Shown here piece by piece: positions 48,002-57,981 of a DNA stretch of 64,000 nt. The notes under the pieces are model-generated. The model searched no databases. It was not told the origin of the DNA and saw nothing but the letters and a program-made list of their open reading frames with translations. The translations under genes were made by a program, and so were the position numbers. The DNA is taken from positions 1 to 64,000 of the forward strand of contig JAACJG010000008.1 in NCBI GenBank assembly GCA_009917695.1, written 5' to 3'. The stretch's first letter is position 1. Every line of letters starts with the position of its first letter. The stretch comes from Candidatus Rifleibacterium amylolyticum. Lineage in GTDB: Bacteria; Muiribacteriota; Ozemobacteria; Ozemobacterales; Ozemobacteraceae.

Positions 48002-49894
48002 TCACTTTGTCTGCCACTTGTCCCAGTGCAGGCGTTCGGGCTTCCATTTGTCTTTTGGCTTGTCAACTCCAGTCGGATAGCCGATTGGAATAACGCAGAG
48101 CGGAACTATGTGCTCTGGCAGTTTCAGTGCTGCTGTGACAGTCTGCATTCGATCGTCGTAGGGATAGCAGGCGGTCCAGACACCGCCAAGTCCCATGCTT
48201 TCAAGCGCCAGCAGGATGTTTTGGGTTGCAGCAGAGCAGTCGAGCATCCACATGTTTTCGCTGTTGCCCGCTCTTGCAATTTCGAGGTCGCCGCAGACAG
48301 TTATGGCTGCCGCAGCGCTGGCAAGCATTTTGGCATAAGGGAGCTTATCGGCAAGGTCCTTCATAAGGGCTTTATCGCGAATCACGACGAACTGCCAGGG
48401 CTGGCGGTTGCGTGCGGTCGGAGCCGCCATGCCAGCCTTCACCAGTGTCGTCAGTTGCTCTTCGCTGACATCGGCGGCAGTGAAATTGCGCACGCTCTTG
48501 CGCTCGTGAATATTCTTAAGCACCGCATTATCCATTGCTGCAGCGTCACTCACAAGGGCAGAAGTCTGCGGTGCCGTTGCTGTGACCGGTGCGCTTTTTG
48601 CTGGCGGCGCAGACTCAGACGGCACCATTCGCGAAGGCGAAAGCACCTGAATGATGATCACGATAACCAGTAACAAATTGAGAACTTCTGCATATCTCAT
48701 TTTTCCATTCTCCTGCGGGGCTGTTTGTTTGTCGTTGAAAACTCCGGGGAAACGCAGATTCTCGACGATTACGCCGCTTGGGCAAAAGCAGTTACACCAT
48801 GGTCTGCGCATAAACAATGACAAAACCAGAAACACTGCTGCCAGAACAAGCACTGGCACTGCGGCTGAATTGAGCAAAAAGGCAGAAAAGGGCTCAATCA
48901 AACTGAGTTTGAACTTGTATCCGGCGAGAAGCAAAAATACAGTAATAATCAAAACAGCAGGTCGCAGCCGTTTTGACGCCGCGACAAATTTTTCGCCGCC
49001 ATCAACCTTGCGACGGCAGAGCTTGCCGGCCAGTTCCTGTGCGGCACCAAATGGGCAATACCACGAACAGTACCAGGCCCGGCTGCTGAACAATGGCAGG
49101 CCAAGTGCCAGAATCAAAACGCAGAACATGAAAAAATGAGCCTGTAAGGGAATTCCGTTTACTGCCCAGTTCACCAGCAGTTCGAGCGAAACAAAACGCC
49201 CGAGCATGAATCCTGGAACTATGACTGCCGCCAGCAAAATCAGAGTTCGATATTTTGCCAGACCGGAACGGTTATAGCAGGCTAAAAGCGAAACCAGCAC
49301 AAAAAGCCAGCCAGCCAGCGACCGGGCAACTTCAAGATAATCGATCCTGGCGCGCTCAACTTGAACAGCCGCATAGCTGGCCAGACGCAACCTGATACTG
49401 TCGATAGCAGCACGGGTTGTAAGCGTTGCCCGCGAGACTGCATCGACAGGCAAAGCAACTGCTTCGCTGGCAGTCAGCCCATTCCAGCTCGCAAAAAAGC
49501 CCTGCGACTCAAGCCGCTCGATAAAATCCGGAGTTTCCTGATGCGCCTGAAGAATGACGCCGGCGATCTTTTCATCGCGGTCAAAAACCACAACCAGAGG
49601 CAGCCATGAGCCATAGCCGATTATGTGTCGCGCCTGAGGCTGCACATGCACCATGCGGCCGAGCAAACGCCCCTCATTGCTGTAAACCTCTGTTTCATCA
49701 ACGCCGGTAGGTTTTAACAAGGCCGCGGCTGGCAGATAAGTTTTTGCCTCATCGATACTGAAAGCAGATTTTGCCCCAGATTCTTTTGATGCAACAGCCA
49801 GGTCGACGCCAAAAAACCGCCGCTCATGCCCGGCAACAGCTATCAGCACTGCGAGCGTAAAAACAATGACATAAACTTTGGCTATAATTCGCAT
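48002..49894 (-). CDS. Fusion of FMN-binding domain, NosR-type Fe-S membrane domain and nitroreductase
   Basis: About 630 residues from ATG 49894. An N-terminal membrane helix is followed by an FMN-binding domain (about 40-180) with SRATLTT (residues 154-160), an NqrC/NosR-type attachment site with Thr157. Five or six helices follow, with WYCSWYCPFGAAQE (Cys276/280) and WCNCFCPSGV (Cys367/369/371), the 4Fe-4S motifs of NosR/NapH proteins. After a further helix (about 403-420) and a Ser/Pro/Ala linker comes a nitroreductase domain (455-625: ERKSVRNF, AAPTARNRQPWQFVV, GLGGVWTACYP). A membrane electron conduit with a built-in flavin reductase module is inferred. The frame is open to 49969 but that part follows the terminator directly. 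Confidence 0.88.
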   Translation of the reverse strand: MRIIAKVYVIVFTLAVLIAVAGHERRFFGVDLAVASKESGAKSAFSIDEAKTYLPAAALLKPTGVDETEVYSNEGRLLGRMVHVQPQARHIIGYGSWLPLVVVFDRDEKIAGVILQAHQETPDFIERLESQGFFASWNGLTASEAVALPVDAVSRATLTTRAAIDSIRLRLASYAAVQVERARIDYLEVARSLAGWLFVLVSLLACYNRSGLAKYRTLILLAAVIVPGFMLGRFVSLELLVNWAVNGIPLQAHFFMFCVLILALGLPLFSSRAWYCSWYCPFGAAQELAGKLCRRKVDGGEKFVAASKRLRPAVLIITVFLLLAGYKFKLSLIEPFSAFLLNSAAVPVLVLAAVFLVLSLFMRRPWCNCFCPSGVIVENLRFPGVFNDKQTAPQENGKMRYAEVLNLLLVIVIIIQVLSPSRMVPSESAPPAKSAPVTATAPQTSALVSDAAAMDNAVLKNIHERKSVRNFTAADVSEEQLTTLVKAGMAAPTARNRQPWQFVVIRDKALMKDLADKLPYAKMLASAAAAITVCGDLEIARAGNSENMWMLDCSAATQNILLALESMGLGGVWTACYPYDDRMQTVTAALKLPEHIVPLCVIPIGYPTGVDKPKDKWKPERLHWDKWQTK

Positions 49895-49980
49895 GGTCAA
49901 TTTATAACTTATCTGCTGCAAAAATGCCAGCAGAGACAACACAACAGCACAGCCAGAAAATGTTTCCACATCTGAGCTGA

Positions 49981-50012
49981 AAAAAGCCCGCTGGCGGGTT
50001 ATGCCAGCGGGG
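49981..50012 (-). terminator. Terminator of the molybdenum hydroxylase operon
   Basis: CCCGCTGGC and GCCAGCGGG form a 9-base stem; on the minus strand it is followed by GCTTTTTT. It lies 30 bases after the AT-hook-tailed subunit. Confidence 0.85.
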
Positions 50013-50042
50013 TGTTATTTTTTGGAGCGGACCGATAATACT

Positions 50043-52934
50043 TTACTTGTTGATTATCGCCGATTTTGGCGGGCGACCGCGCTTTTTCGGCGCGTTATCA
50101 GCCGGTTTTGCCGCTTTGGCTGGGCGGCCGCGCTTTTTCGTAGCGTTGTCAGCCGGCTTTGCCGCTTTCGGCGGGCGACCGCGTTTTTTCGGGGTTTTGT
50201 CAACCGGCTTTGCCGCTTTTGGCGGGCGACCTCGCTTTTTCGGGGCGTTGTCAACCGGTTTTGCAGCTTTCGGTGGGCGACCGCGTTTTTTCGGGGCGTT
50301 GTCAGCAGGCTTTGCCGCTTTCGGCGGGCGACCGCGCTTTTTCGGCGCGTTGTCAACCGGCTTTGCCGCTTTCGGCGGGCGGCCGCGGCGGGGTTTGGCC
50401 GACTCTACTGCGACGCTGGCCGCCTTGGACGGACGGCCCCGCTTTTTGGGAGTTTTTGCAGCAGACTTTGCCGCTTTCGGCGGGCGGCCGCGGCGTGGTT
50501 TGGCAACGACTTCAGCATCGGCAATCTTTTCGGTGCGCGCAGCTTTGCTCTGGCGAACAACTTTGCCGGGAGTTTTTTTATTGCGCAGTGCGCGCCAGAC
50601 GTCTTCCTGGCGAATCGGCATGTGGGTCAGTACTGCGCCAACCGCCTGTTCGATCGCATTGCCGAGAGCGCCGCAAACTGCGATCATCGAATGTTCGCCA
50701 ACACCACGGGCACCGAATGGGCCATCGATCTGTGGAGTTTCGATCGCAATACAGTCGATCTCTTCAGGAATATCAAGACTTGTCGGAATTTTGTTATCGG
50801 TAAACGACGGATTGAGCAACTGCCCCTTGTCGTTGTAGATATAACCTTCACACATTGCAGTGCCGAGACCCTGAAGCATACCACCGATCGCCTGGCCGCG
50901 GACTGAAGCCTCATTGATGACACAGCCGACGTCGTAAGCCGACGCAACTTTAATTATTGTATATTCTCCGGTCTTCGGATCGACCTCGACAACCAGACCA
51001 TGAGCGCCGTATGTCCAGTCGAGAGCTGGACTACCCTGGCCGGTTTCTTTGTTGAGATTGGTCAGACCCTGCGCGATATAACGACCGACACCGACGATAG
51101 GACCACATATTGCGTTGCCATCGGGATAGGCATAACCTACAGCCATCTGCTTGTAGGTTACGTGACTTTTGGGATGATGTCTGACGAATACCTTGTCTTC
51201 ATCGTGGTCGAGATCGCACTTTTGCGCGCGCAGAACCTGAGCGGCCACGTCATAGCATTTGTCGAGCAGGTCTTTGGCGGCAAGAATGGCAGCGTTGCCG
51301 GAAAGCAACAGCCCCTTGGATGCAACCGTCTGCCAGTCGTATGGGTCGCGATCGGTATCGTTTTCTATGGGCAGCCTGATTCGCTCGATCGGCCAACGCA
51401 GAACATCGGCAATGATCTGGGCAAGCGAAGTATAGGTGCCCATTCCATAATCGGTGAGAGCATGGCTGCCGGTAACAGAGCCATCTTCATTGAGTTTGAG
51501 AATCATTACAGTTCCGGTAAAGGGAGGCATGGCCGGAGCCTTGTGCAGTGCAACCACCGATTTGCCGATGCGACGCCCGGTTTTCTTCTCGCGGGCAGCC
51601 TCAGCAGCGGTAAGTTTGCCATACTTGATCGACTCGGCTACCGCTTCCATACACTTGGTGACATTGCCGGTATTCTTCATGATCTCTTCGCCGGTCATGG
51701 TTTTCGAGCCGGCTTTGAGGGCGTTGATGCGCCTGAATTCAAGCGGATCGATGCCAATCTGAGAAGCCACATAATTCATATGGCGTTCGACGCCCCAGCT
51801 GAACTCAACATGGCCGAAGCCACGATAAGCCGTACCAAAGGGTTTATTCGTATAAACCGTATAGGCATCGACCCAGGCATTCTCAATCTCGTAGGGGCCT
51901 GAAGCTGAGAAACCGGAAGCGCGGGTAACGTTAACCGCATAATCAGCATAAGCGCCGGCGTCCCAGTACATCGTCATTTTCTGGGCAACAATCTTGCCGT
52001 TCTTCTTAACGCCGGTTTTGATGTGGTAGGTCAGGCCAGAGCGACAGGGCAGCAGGCTGAATTCTTCTTCGCGGGTTGCCTGAATCCGAACCGGCCGGCC
52101 ACCAGCGACCTTTGAGAGGCAGCAGCAGAGAGGCTCAAGATGAATACCGGCCTTGCCACCGAATCCACCACCGAGATAGGGTGTAATAACCCTGATATTG
52201 CAGTGTGGAATCTTAAAGGAATGGGCAAACAGATTGCGCACTGTAAAGGGCGACTGCGCCGATGTGTGAATGGTTATGCGATCGCCGACATCCCATTTTC
52301 CGACAGCGATATGGGTTTCCATGGGAACATGCTGCACGTTGGGATTGGTATATTCGCGTTCAATTATGAAATCAGCCTTCTTGAAGGCCTTGCCGACATC
52401 GCCTTTGCGCAATTTTGTGTGGTTGGCGATGTTAGTGCCGGGCACCGGAGTGAATACAGCCTGAACGTAGTCGTAAGTGCCAAGATCGGGATGAACGAGC
52501 GGCGCATCTTTATCGAAAACCTTTTTGGGTTCGAGAAATGGCGTCATGACTTCGTATTCAACTTCGATCAGATCGACAGCCTTCTGAGCTATTGCCGTGG
52601 TCTCAGCGGCAACAGCAGCGACCGCCTCACCAAAATGTCTGATGGTATCGCGGGCAAGAATATATTTGTCAACCAGATAAAGGCCGACACGATAGTCGAG
52701 ATCATGGCCGGTTAAAACCGCATGAACACCTGGTAATTGCCGGGCCTTTGTGGTGTCGATTTTCAGTATTTTAGCTTTGGCATGAGGGCTGCGCAATACC
52801 TTGCCATGCAACATGCCGGCAAACTCAAGATCACCGGTGTAAAGAGCCTGGCCAGTCAGTTTCTCGATTGAATCAATTTTCGGAACATCTTTTCCAACAT
52901 ATCTGCGATCTTTGCGGGGGGTATTTTCAAGCAC
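50043..52934 (-). CDS. Molybdenum hydroxylase catalytic subunit with AT-hook tail
   Basis: About 963 residues. The first ~800 are a xanthine dehydrogenase/aldehyde oxidase-type molybdopterin subunit: LTGQALYTGDL, YLGGGFGGKAG, GTAYRGFGHVEFSWGVERH and the catalytic Glu in GARGVGEHSM. The last ~155 residues are unrelated: nine RGRP cores, mostly PKKRGRPPKAAK, spaced about 17 residues apart by Pro/Ala/Asp linkers. This is the AT-hook design that binds the minor groove of A/T DNA. The start is GTG 52934 with GAAGGAGGG 8 bases upstream, overlapping the 2Fe-2S subunit gene by 8 bases; the longer frame to 53030 is unsupported. The substrate is unknown (purine or aldehyde type are both possible). Confidence 0.92.
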   Translation of the reverse strand: MLENTPRKDRRYVGKDVPKIDSIEKLTGQALYTGDLEFAGMLHGKVLRSPHAKAKILKIDTTKARQLPGVHAVLTGHDLDYRVGLYLVDKYILARDTIRHFGEAVAAVAAETTAIAQKAVDLIEVEYEVMTPFLEPKKVFDKDAPLVHPDLGTYDYVQAVFTPVPGTNIANHTKLRKGDVGKAFKKADFIIEREYTNPNVQHVPMETHIAVGKWDVGDRITIHTSAQSPFTVRNLFAHSFKIPHCNIRVITPYLGGGFGGKAGIHLEPLCCCLSKVAGGRPVRIQATREEEFSLLPCRSGLTYHIKTGVKKNGKIVAQKMTMYWDAGAYADYAVNVTRASGFSASGPYEIENAWVDAYTVYTNKPFGTAYRGFGHVEFSWGVERHMNYVASQIGIDPLEFRRINALKAGSKTMTGEEIMKNTGNVTKCMEAVAESIKYGKLTAAEAAREKKTGRRIGKSVVALHKAPAMPPFTGTVMILKLNEDGSVTGSHALTDYGMGTYTSLAQIIADVLRWPIERIRLPIENDTDRDPYDWQTVASKGLLLSGNAAILAAKDLLDKCYDVAAQVLRAQKCDLDHDEDKVFVRHHPKSHVTYKQMAVGYAYPDGNAICGPIVGVGRYIAQGLTNLNKETGQGSPALDWTYGAHGLVVEVDPKTGEYTIIKVASAYDVGCVINEASVRGQAIGGMLQGLGTAMCEGYIYNDKGQLLNPSFTDNKIPTSLDIPEEIDCIAIETPQIDGPFGARGVGEHSMIAVCGALGNAIEQAVGAVLTHMPIRQEDVWRALRNKKTPGKVVRQSKAARTEKIADAEVVAKPRRGRPPKAAKSAAKTPKKRGRPSKAASVAVESAKPRRGRPPKAAKPVDNAPKKRGRPPKAAKPADNAPKKRGRPPKAAKPVDNAPKKRGRPPKAAKPVDKTPKKRGRPPKAAKPADNATKKRGRPAKAAKPADNAPKKRGRPPKSAIINK
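50049..50510. repeat. Tandem ~51-base repeats encoding the AT-hook tail
   Basis: About nine imperfect units, each containing GGGCGACCGCG-type sequence (RGRP codons) followed by a T-rich stretch. The unit equals 17 codons in the central part. The high similarity suggests recent expansion or conversion. Confidence 0.85.
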
Positions 52935-53412
52935 GTCTGAGGCCCTCCTTCTTTTTGAGCTGACCTGAAGCATCCTGAACAGCCTCGATGATCTGCTGAT
53001 ATCCGGTACAGCGACAGAAATTACCCTCAATCGCCTCTTTTATCTGCTCGACGCTCGGCTTCGCAGTTTTTTGCAGCAGTGCCCGCGCCGACATTATCAT
53101 ACCTGGCGTGCAGAAACCGCATTGAACGGCGTGATTCTTATGAAATGCCTGTTGCAATTCAGAGAGATTGCCGTCTTTTGCTTCGCCTTCGATTGTCTGT
53201 AGATCGCAGCCATCGGCTTCAACTGCGAGAATCAGACATGAGTTCACAGTCCTTCCATTCATGATAACGGTGCAGGCACCACATTCGCCGGCGCCGCAGC
53301 CTTCTTTGGTTCCGGTGAGGCCAAGATCTTCGCGCAGAAAATGCAGCAGATTTTTTGTTTCTGAGGCGTCACGCTGGTATTTTTTTCCGTTTACGGTTAA
53401 TTTAATTTGCAT
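52927..53412 (-). CDS. Molybdenum hydroxylase [2Fe-2S] subunit
   Basis: 161 residues, the normal size of CoxS/XdhC-type subunits. The plant-type cluster motif GCGAGECGACTV and the second cluster motif FCTPGMIMSA ... NFCRCTGYQQI are complete. It passes electrons from the molybdenum site to the FAD subunit. It begins 3 bases after the FAD gene on the same transcript. Confidence 0.95.
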   Translation of the reverse strand: MQIKLTVNGKKYQRDASETKNLLHFLREDLGLTGTKEGCGAGECGACTVIMNGRTVNSCLILAVEADGCDLQTIEGEAKDGNLSELQQAFHKNHAVQCGFCTPGMIMSARALLQKTAKPSVEQIKEAIEGNFCRCTGYQQIIEAVQDASGQLKKKEGLRRA

Positions 53413-53415
53413 GTG

Positions 53416-54240
53416 TCAGCTCCTCTTAAAGAGTTCTGGATAGATGGTTTCGACGAATTGTCGGGTCATGAACAGTCGATAATCTTTTGACGCCCGCACA
53501 TCATCTATCGGAGAAACTACTTTTTCGACAGCCTTAACAACGGCACGCAGTGAAGCGCGCGGCGGCAGGTCTTCGGTCACAACCGGAGTCGGACCACAGG
53601 AACCAATGCCGACCCGTATAACTTTTGCAGTTCTCGCCATGGCTACGCTGACCAGCGCAATATCATGTCCCTTTATTCGCTTGAGCTTATGCATACCGAA
53701 CTTTGCGCCAGCCATTTCTGTCGGCACAATTATGCGTTGCAGAATCTCATGCTTTTTGATCTGAGTTTTTTTGGGGCCGGTAAAAAATTCTTTAAGCGGA
53801 ATAATCCGGGTTCCATCTTCAGAGCCGATCTCTACGCTGGCGTTGAGAGCAAGTAACGAACAGCCCATATCGGCACAGGGGGAGGCAGTGCAGAGATTAC
53901 CGCCGATGGTAGCACGATTGCGAAGCTGTGGTGAGCCAATACGATGTGCTGCATCAGCCAGCAGCGGGAAATGTTTATTTACATTTCTGTCTTTTATTAA
54001 ATCGATGCAAACTGTTGTTGCGCCGATCGAAAGACCTTCTTTTTCGTCGTAACTGATACCTTGAAATTCGCCAATTTTTTTAATATCTATGAGATATTCG
54101 GGAGCGACCCACTGATTGTGCAATTCAACAAGAATATCTGTGCCGCCCGCCAGAATTCTTGCTTTGCCCGAATATTTCCTGAGCTGGGCATAGAGCTCGT
54201 TTTTGGACTTCGGAGCCAGATAATTAAATTCCTGAAGCAT
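53416..54240 (-). CDS. Molybdenum hydroxylase FAD-binding subunit
   Basis: 274 residues, CoxM type. FAD motifs ILAGGTDILVELH (N-terminal) and RATIGGNLCTASPCADM are present, and the C-terminal CO_deh_flav_C part follows. It is the first gene of the three-subunit operon. The upstream 185 bases are A/T-rich with no obvious -24/-12 box. No accessory genes for cofactor insertion are adjacent. Confidence 0.94.
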   Translation of the reverse strand: MLQEFNYLAPKSKNELYAQLRKYSGKARILAGGTDILVELHNQWVAPEYLIDIKKIGEFQGISYDEKEGLSIGATTVCIDLIKDRNVNKHFPLLADAAHRIGSPQLRNRATIGGNLCTASPCADMGCSLLALNASVEIGSEDGTRIIPLKEFFTGPKKTQIKKHEILQRIIVPTEMAGAKFGMHKLKRIKGHDIALVSVAMARTAKVIRVGIGSCGPTPVVTEDLPPRASLRAVVKAVEKVVSPIDDVRASKDYRLFMTRQFVETIYPELFKRS

Positions 54241-54425
54241 CCATTCCTCCTGATAAAACGCTATTAAAAATCAGCAGTTCAGTGTAAAAGCAAGCAACTA
54301 TTTAATGCAAGCATTTTAATAAAATAATTAACGTAAAATATTATAAAACGGCATTAAGGGTTTATTAAAAGAGCAATTGTGGCATTATAATTATTTCAAT
54401 CATTTCGAAACGCAATAAATAGCAC

Positions 54426-55364
54426 TTAAATTCTGGCGACTGCCAGAAAGATGGCGTGCAGTGAAATTATCATCACAATAAAAACCGTTCGAGCTGAATG
54501 TGACGACAAAAATGGCAGGCGGTAACCGATCTGACCAGAATGGCAGGCGCCAATGCAGTCGCCGCACAAAGTGCAGGTTGAGCCGGGCCGGCGAAGTTTT
54601 ATGTCGACTGGGCTGAGAGCATTATAGCGACAGCTTTTACGGCATAAATTACATTCTGTGCAGCCATCAGCTATTTTGACGCGGAACATAGAGAGACGCC
54701 CAAGCCAGTTGCCAATGAGCCCCATAGGACAATAACAGGTACAATGTATCATTGCGCCATGGCGGCGCGACAGAACCACCATTACCGCGATTCCTGCCAG
54801 CCCGAACAAAGCACCTGCACTTATCGCCACGAGCCATCCAACGGCAAAATAGCGCAACAGCAATGCCATCACGACTACAAAAACAAGCAGAAGGAATCTT
54901 ATAATTGACACGTAACCAGGCAACTGAACTGGCTCACTGCGACGTCTACTGAAACAGTCGTCCCATGTTCCGATATAGCAGAGGTGACTGCACCAGGCGG
55001 GGCCGACCAGCAATGCAGTAACCGTAAACAAGATCGGCATAAAAAAATCACTGCCCCGATAAATCGGGCCGGCGACAATCAACGCCGGAACAGGCAAATG
55101 CAGCTTGCCTGTCATCAGCATTTTTTCAAAACCAGCAAGCCCAAGAAAAAGCTGGGCAAAAAATACCAGCGAAAATAGTCGCCAGATCTGCGGACGCCAC
55201 TTTACAGCACCTGCCGGATCTGCGAATTTGCCTGAGAGCCAGGCAGCATATAGTGCCATCAGCAAAACCTGGCACCAGCCCATACCCGGCCAATAGCGTT
55301 CAAAAAGCAACAATGGCAGCGGTAGAAAATGTTGAATACAGGCCAGCAAGGCCGCCGTCAGCAA
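54426..55364 (-). CDS. Polyferredoxin membrane protein (NapH/NosR-like)
   Basis: 312 residues with about six helices, the membrane motifs WCSHLCYIGTWDD and CTCYCPMGLIG, and two ferredoxin [4Fe-4S] motifs (CTECNLCRKSC and CTLCGDCIGAC) in the C-terminal third. Proteins of this type shuttle electrons between membrane quinols and soluble or periplasmic partners. It lies 35 bases after the dehydrogenase gene of the Etf operon and could link that complex to the membrane. This is inference from context. Confidence 0.85.
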   Translation of the reverse strand: MLTAALLACIQHFLPLPLLLFERYWPGMGWCQVLLMALYAAWLSGKFADPAGAVKWRPQIWRLFSLVFFAQLFLGLAGFEKMLMTGKLHLPVPALIVAGPIYRGSDFFMPILFTVTALLVGPAWCSHLCYIGTWDDCFSRRRSEPVQLPGYVSIIRFLLLVFVVVMALLLRYFAVGWLVAISAGALFGLAGIAVMVVLSRRHGAMIHCTCYCPMGLIGNWLGRLSMFRVKIADGCTECNLCRKSCRYNALSPVDIKLRRPGSTCTLCGDCIGACHSGQIGYRLPFLSSHSARTVFIVMIISLHAIFLAVARI

Positions 55365-55399
55365 AAATGTGCAGACAGCGGCTGGAATTATACTTTTGC

Positions 55400-56794
55400 T
55401 CAGATTACTTTTCCCGGGTTTAAAATATTGTTGGGATCGAACGCTTTCTTGATCTGTCGCATCAACTGCAACTGAACGTCTCCAGCAATTTCTTCGAGAT
55501 ATGGCCGTTTGGCGAACCCGATGCCATGCTCACCCGAAACCTGCCCGCCCAGCTCGCCGGCCTTACGATACAGTCGTTCGAAACTCTTTTGCAGTCGCTC
55601 ACGATAAACTTCACGGCTGAGATCGTCGCGCAGCAGATAAACGTGCAGATTACCATCGCCAGCATGGCCAAAACTGCGAATTCTGATTGATTCTTCAGTC
55701 TCGATCTGCCGGGTAAACTTGACGAACTCAGCCACCCGGTTGCGCGGCACGACGACGTCACATTCGTCCATTTCTGTCGTCGAGGCCTTGATCGCCTCAA
55801 GAAAAGCCCCGCGTGCCGACCAGATCATCTCCTGACGCTCCTGAGTGTCAGAGATCAGAATATCTAATGCACCCTGCCCCAGGCAGATATGCGCGACCTT
55901 TTCGTAATCCTTCTCGATGTCTTCGCGGGCATTACCATCAAAAGTCAGCAACAGATAAGCATCTGCCGATGAATCTGGAAACCTTTTACCAAGAAAATCT
56001 TCTGAATTCTCGATAACCGCGCGTTCCATATACTCAATTGCAGTTGGCACAGACTTTGACTGAATAATGAGCGGAACTGTTTCAATCGCCCGATCCAGAC
56101 TGGGAAAAGGCACCAGCAGGCTGATTGCCTTGACCGGTTTTGGCAACAGACGCAGTATTGCCCGGGTAACGAAACCGAGAGTTCCCTCTGAGCCAATGAT
56201 AAGGTCTTTAAGGCTGTAGCCAGAACTGTTTTTGACGATCTTGCCGCCAAACCAGGTAATTTCGCCGTTCGGCAGCACAACTTCAACAGCCCGAATATAA
56301 TCGCGGGTCACACCATATTTTACCGCACGCATGCCACCGGCATTGGTGCTGATATTGCCGCCGATCGAGGCGCTTTTTTCACCTGGATCAGGCGGATAAA
56401 AAAGGTCGAACTGCTCGACATATGCTGCTATTTCCATGAGCAGAACACCAGGCTCGACTGTCAGCGTGAGATTGTTCTGGTCGAGTTCGATGATCTTATT
56501 CATACGGGCAGTGCTGATCATGATGCCGCCGTTCACAGCGACAGCACCTCCAACCAGGCCGGTCCCCTGCCCTCGCGGCGTCACGGCAATGCGCTTTTCG
56601 TTGGCATATTTTAGGATTGCTGAAATCTGCTGGGCATTTTCGGGGCTGACCAGCAGCTCGGGCGCCTGATGCAGGTCGCCAAGCTCATCATGACTAAAAT
56701 CTTCATGAATGGCGGCGCCAGCGACAAGATTTTCTTTTCCGCAGACCGAAGCGATGTAATCAATGTCTTCCTGGGAAAGCGACTTATAATTCAT
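55400..56794 (-). CDS. FAD-linked lactate/glycolate dehydrogenase (LctD-like)
   Basis: 464 residues: an N-terminal FAD-binding domain ([33 protein letters not shown]) and a C-terminal cap with [12 protein letters not shown] and [10 protein letters not shown], the GlcD/D-lactate dehydrogenase pattern. Overlap with etfA (ATGA) matches the Acetobacterium lctBCD arrangement, in which Etf drives lactate oxidation with NAD by flavin-based electron confurcation using reduced ferredoxin. The exact 2-hydroxy acid is not readable. Confidence 0.9.
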   Translation of the reverse strand: MNYKSLSQEDIDYIASVCGKENLVAGAAIHEDFSHDELGDLHQAPELLVSPENAQQISAILKYANEKRIAVTPRGQGTGLVGGAVAVNGGIMISTARMNKIIELDQNNLTLTVEPGVLLMEIAAYVEQFDLFYPPDPGEKSASIGGNISTNAGGMRAVKYGVTRDYIRAVEVVLPNGEITWFGGKIVKNSSGYSLKDLIIGSEGTLGFVTRAILRLLPKPVKAISLLVPFPSLDRAIETVPLIIQSKSVPTAIEYMERAVIENSEDFLGKRFPDSSADAYLLLTFDGNAREDIEKDYEKVAHICLGQGALDILISDTQERQEMIWSARGAFLEAIKASTTEMDECDVVVPRNRVAEFVKFTRQIETEESIRIRSFGHAGDGNLHVYLLRDDLSREVYRERLQKSFERLYRKAGELGGQVSGEHGIGFAKRPYLEEIAGDVQLQLMRQIKKAFDPNNILNPGKVI

Positions 56795-57981
56795 GGTGAC
56801 GAAGCCCCATTTTTAATTTTTCCAAGCAGAGCAGGAACGATCTGATAGAGATCGCCGACCACGGCCGAATGCGCGATACCAAAGATGGCGGCGCCTGGAT
56901 CATTGTTGATGGCAATAATGTTTTCGGCGCCCTGCATACCGGCAGCAAACTGAACAGAACCAGAGACTCCACAGGTAATGATCAGCTTAGGCTTTACCGT
57001 GCGGCCACTCAGGCCAATCTGCAGACGCGGGTCAAACCAGCCCTGTTCGATCAGTGGACGGGTGCCAGCAGTCATGGCATCGAGAGCATCGGCAAGTTCA
57101 TAGATCATCTGCAGATCTGCTTCTTTTTTGATGCCCTTACCCGCGACAATTATGGTTTCGGCGTCTTCGATCGAACGCACTTTTTCTTTGGGCCTGATCT
57201 CAAGTATTTCGATGGCTGATTTTAGCCGTTCAGGCGCGATATCACAGAACTCTACGGCTCCAGTCGGCTTAGCCCGGGCCGGCGCATTGAAAATCTTGTA
57301 ACGCACCGTTGCGAACTGCGGACGATGGTTTGGCGTCTGAATATGCGCCATAATGTTGCCGCCGTAAGCAGGTCTGATCTGGTCGATATCAGTGTTTTCG
57401 TTTATATCTAGGATAGTGCAGTCGGCAGTCAGGCCGGTGCGAAAACGGGCTGCCACGCGCGGCGCGAGCGAACGACCAAGCGAGGTGCCGCCGACCAGAA
57501 TACCAGAAGGTCTGACGCGCTTGATAAAATCCTCAAAAACCGCAGTATAAGGCTCGATCTTGAAATGTTTCAGTTCGGAGCGGTCATAAACATAGACCTT
57601 ATCGACGCCATATTCGAGGATTTCAGCAGTAAGAGGCTTAACCTGTTCGCCGATCAGCAGACAAAACACAGGCTGACCGGTTTTGCCTGCCAGCTCTCGC
57701 GCCTTGCCCACCAGCTCGAAACTCACCGGGTGAATCACGCCATTGAAATGTTCGATATAAACCGCAATTCCCCGCCAGTCATTTTTGTTAACCTTTGCTA
57801 ATGGCTGAGTTTCTGCCAATACAAAGATGTCGGGACGACGCTTGAGGCAGATACGGCACATGCGGCAACCGGCATTGATATCGATGCCGTCACCACATCT
57901 CTCGATCGCATTGAACGGGCATAGCGCCAGCAATTCATCAATATTCTGACCTGAAATTGGAAGAATTTTTATACTGCTCAT
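56791..57981 (-). CDS. etfA: Electron transfer flavoprotein alpha subunit with N-terminal Fe-S motif
   Basis: 396 residues. The N-terminal ~60 carry Cys21 (CPFNAI) and Cys39/42/45 (CRMCRIC), a ferredoxin-like [4Fe-4S] site as in LctC. The EtfA body follows with the FAD domain at the C-terminus ([32 protein letters not shown]). The family with this extension works in the bifurcating lactate dehydrogenase. It overlaps etfB by 4 bases. Confidence 0.92.
   Translation of the reverse strand: MSSIKILPISGQNIDELLALCPFNAIERCGDGIDINAGCRMCRICLKRRPDIFVLAETQPLAKVNKNDWRGIAVYIEHFNGVIHPVSFELVGKARELAGKTGQPVFCLLIGEQVKPLTAEILEYGVDKVYVYDRSELKHFKIEPYTAVFEDFIKRVRPSGILVGGTSLGRSLAPRVAARFRTGLTADCTILDINENTDIDQIRPAYGGNIMAHIQTPNHRPQFATVRYKIFNAPARAKPTGAVEFCDIAPERLKSAIEILEIRPKEKVRSIEDAETIIVAGKGIKKEADLQMIYELADALDAMTAGTRPLIEQGWFDPRLQIGLSGRTVKPKLIITCGVSGSVQFAAGMQGAENIIAINNDPGAAIFGIAHSAVVGDLYQIVPALLGKIKNGASSP

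Noticed and set aside
49894-49930. Third minus-strand sigma-54 promoter (TGGCATTTTTGCAGCA)
   Set aside because: GG-N10-GC spacing fits, but the -12 box (CAGC instead of TTGC) is poor.
50049-50510. CRISPR-like array
   Set aside because: The repeats are coding, in frame and without unique spacers.
50047-50838. Long plus-strand frame of ~260 codons rich in GGRPRFFG repeats
   Set aside because: It is the antisense shadow of the AT-hook tail; the minus-strand frame continues into a conserved enzyme and has the operon context.
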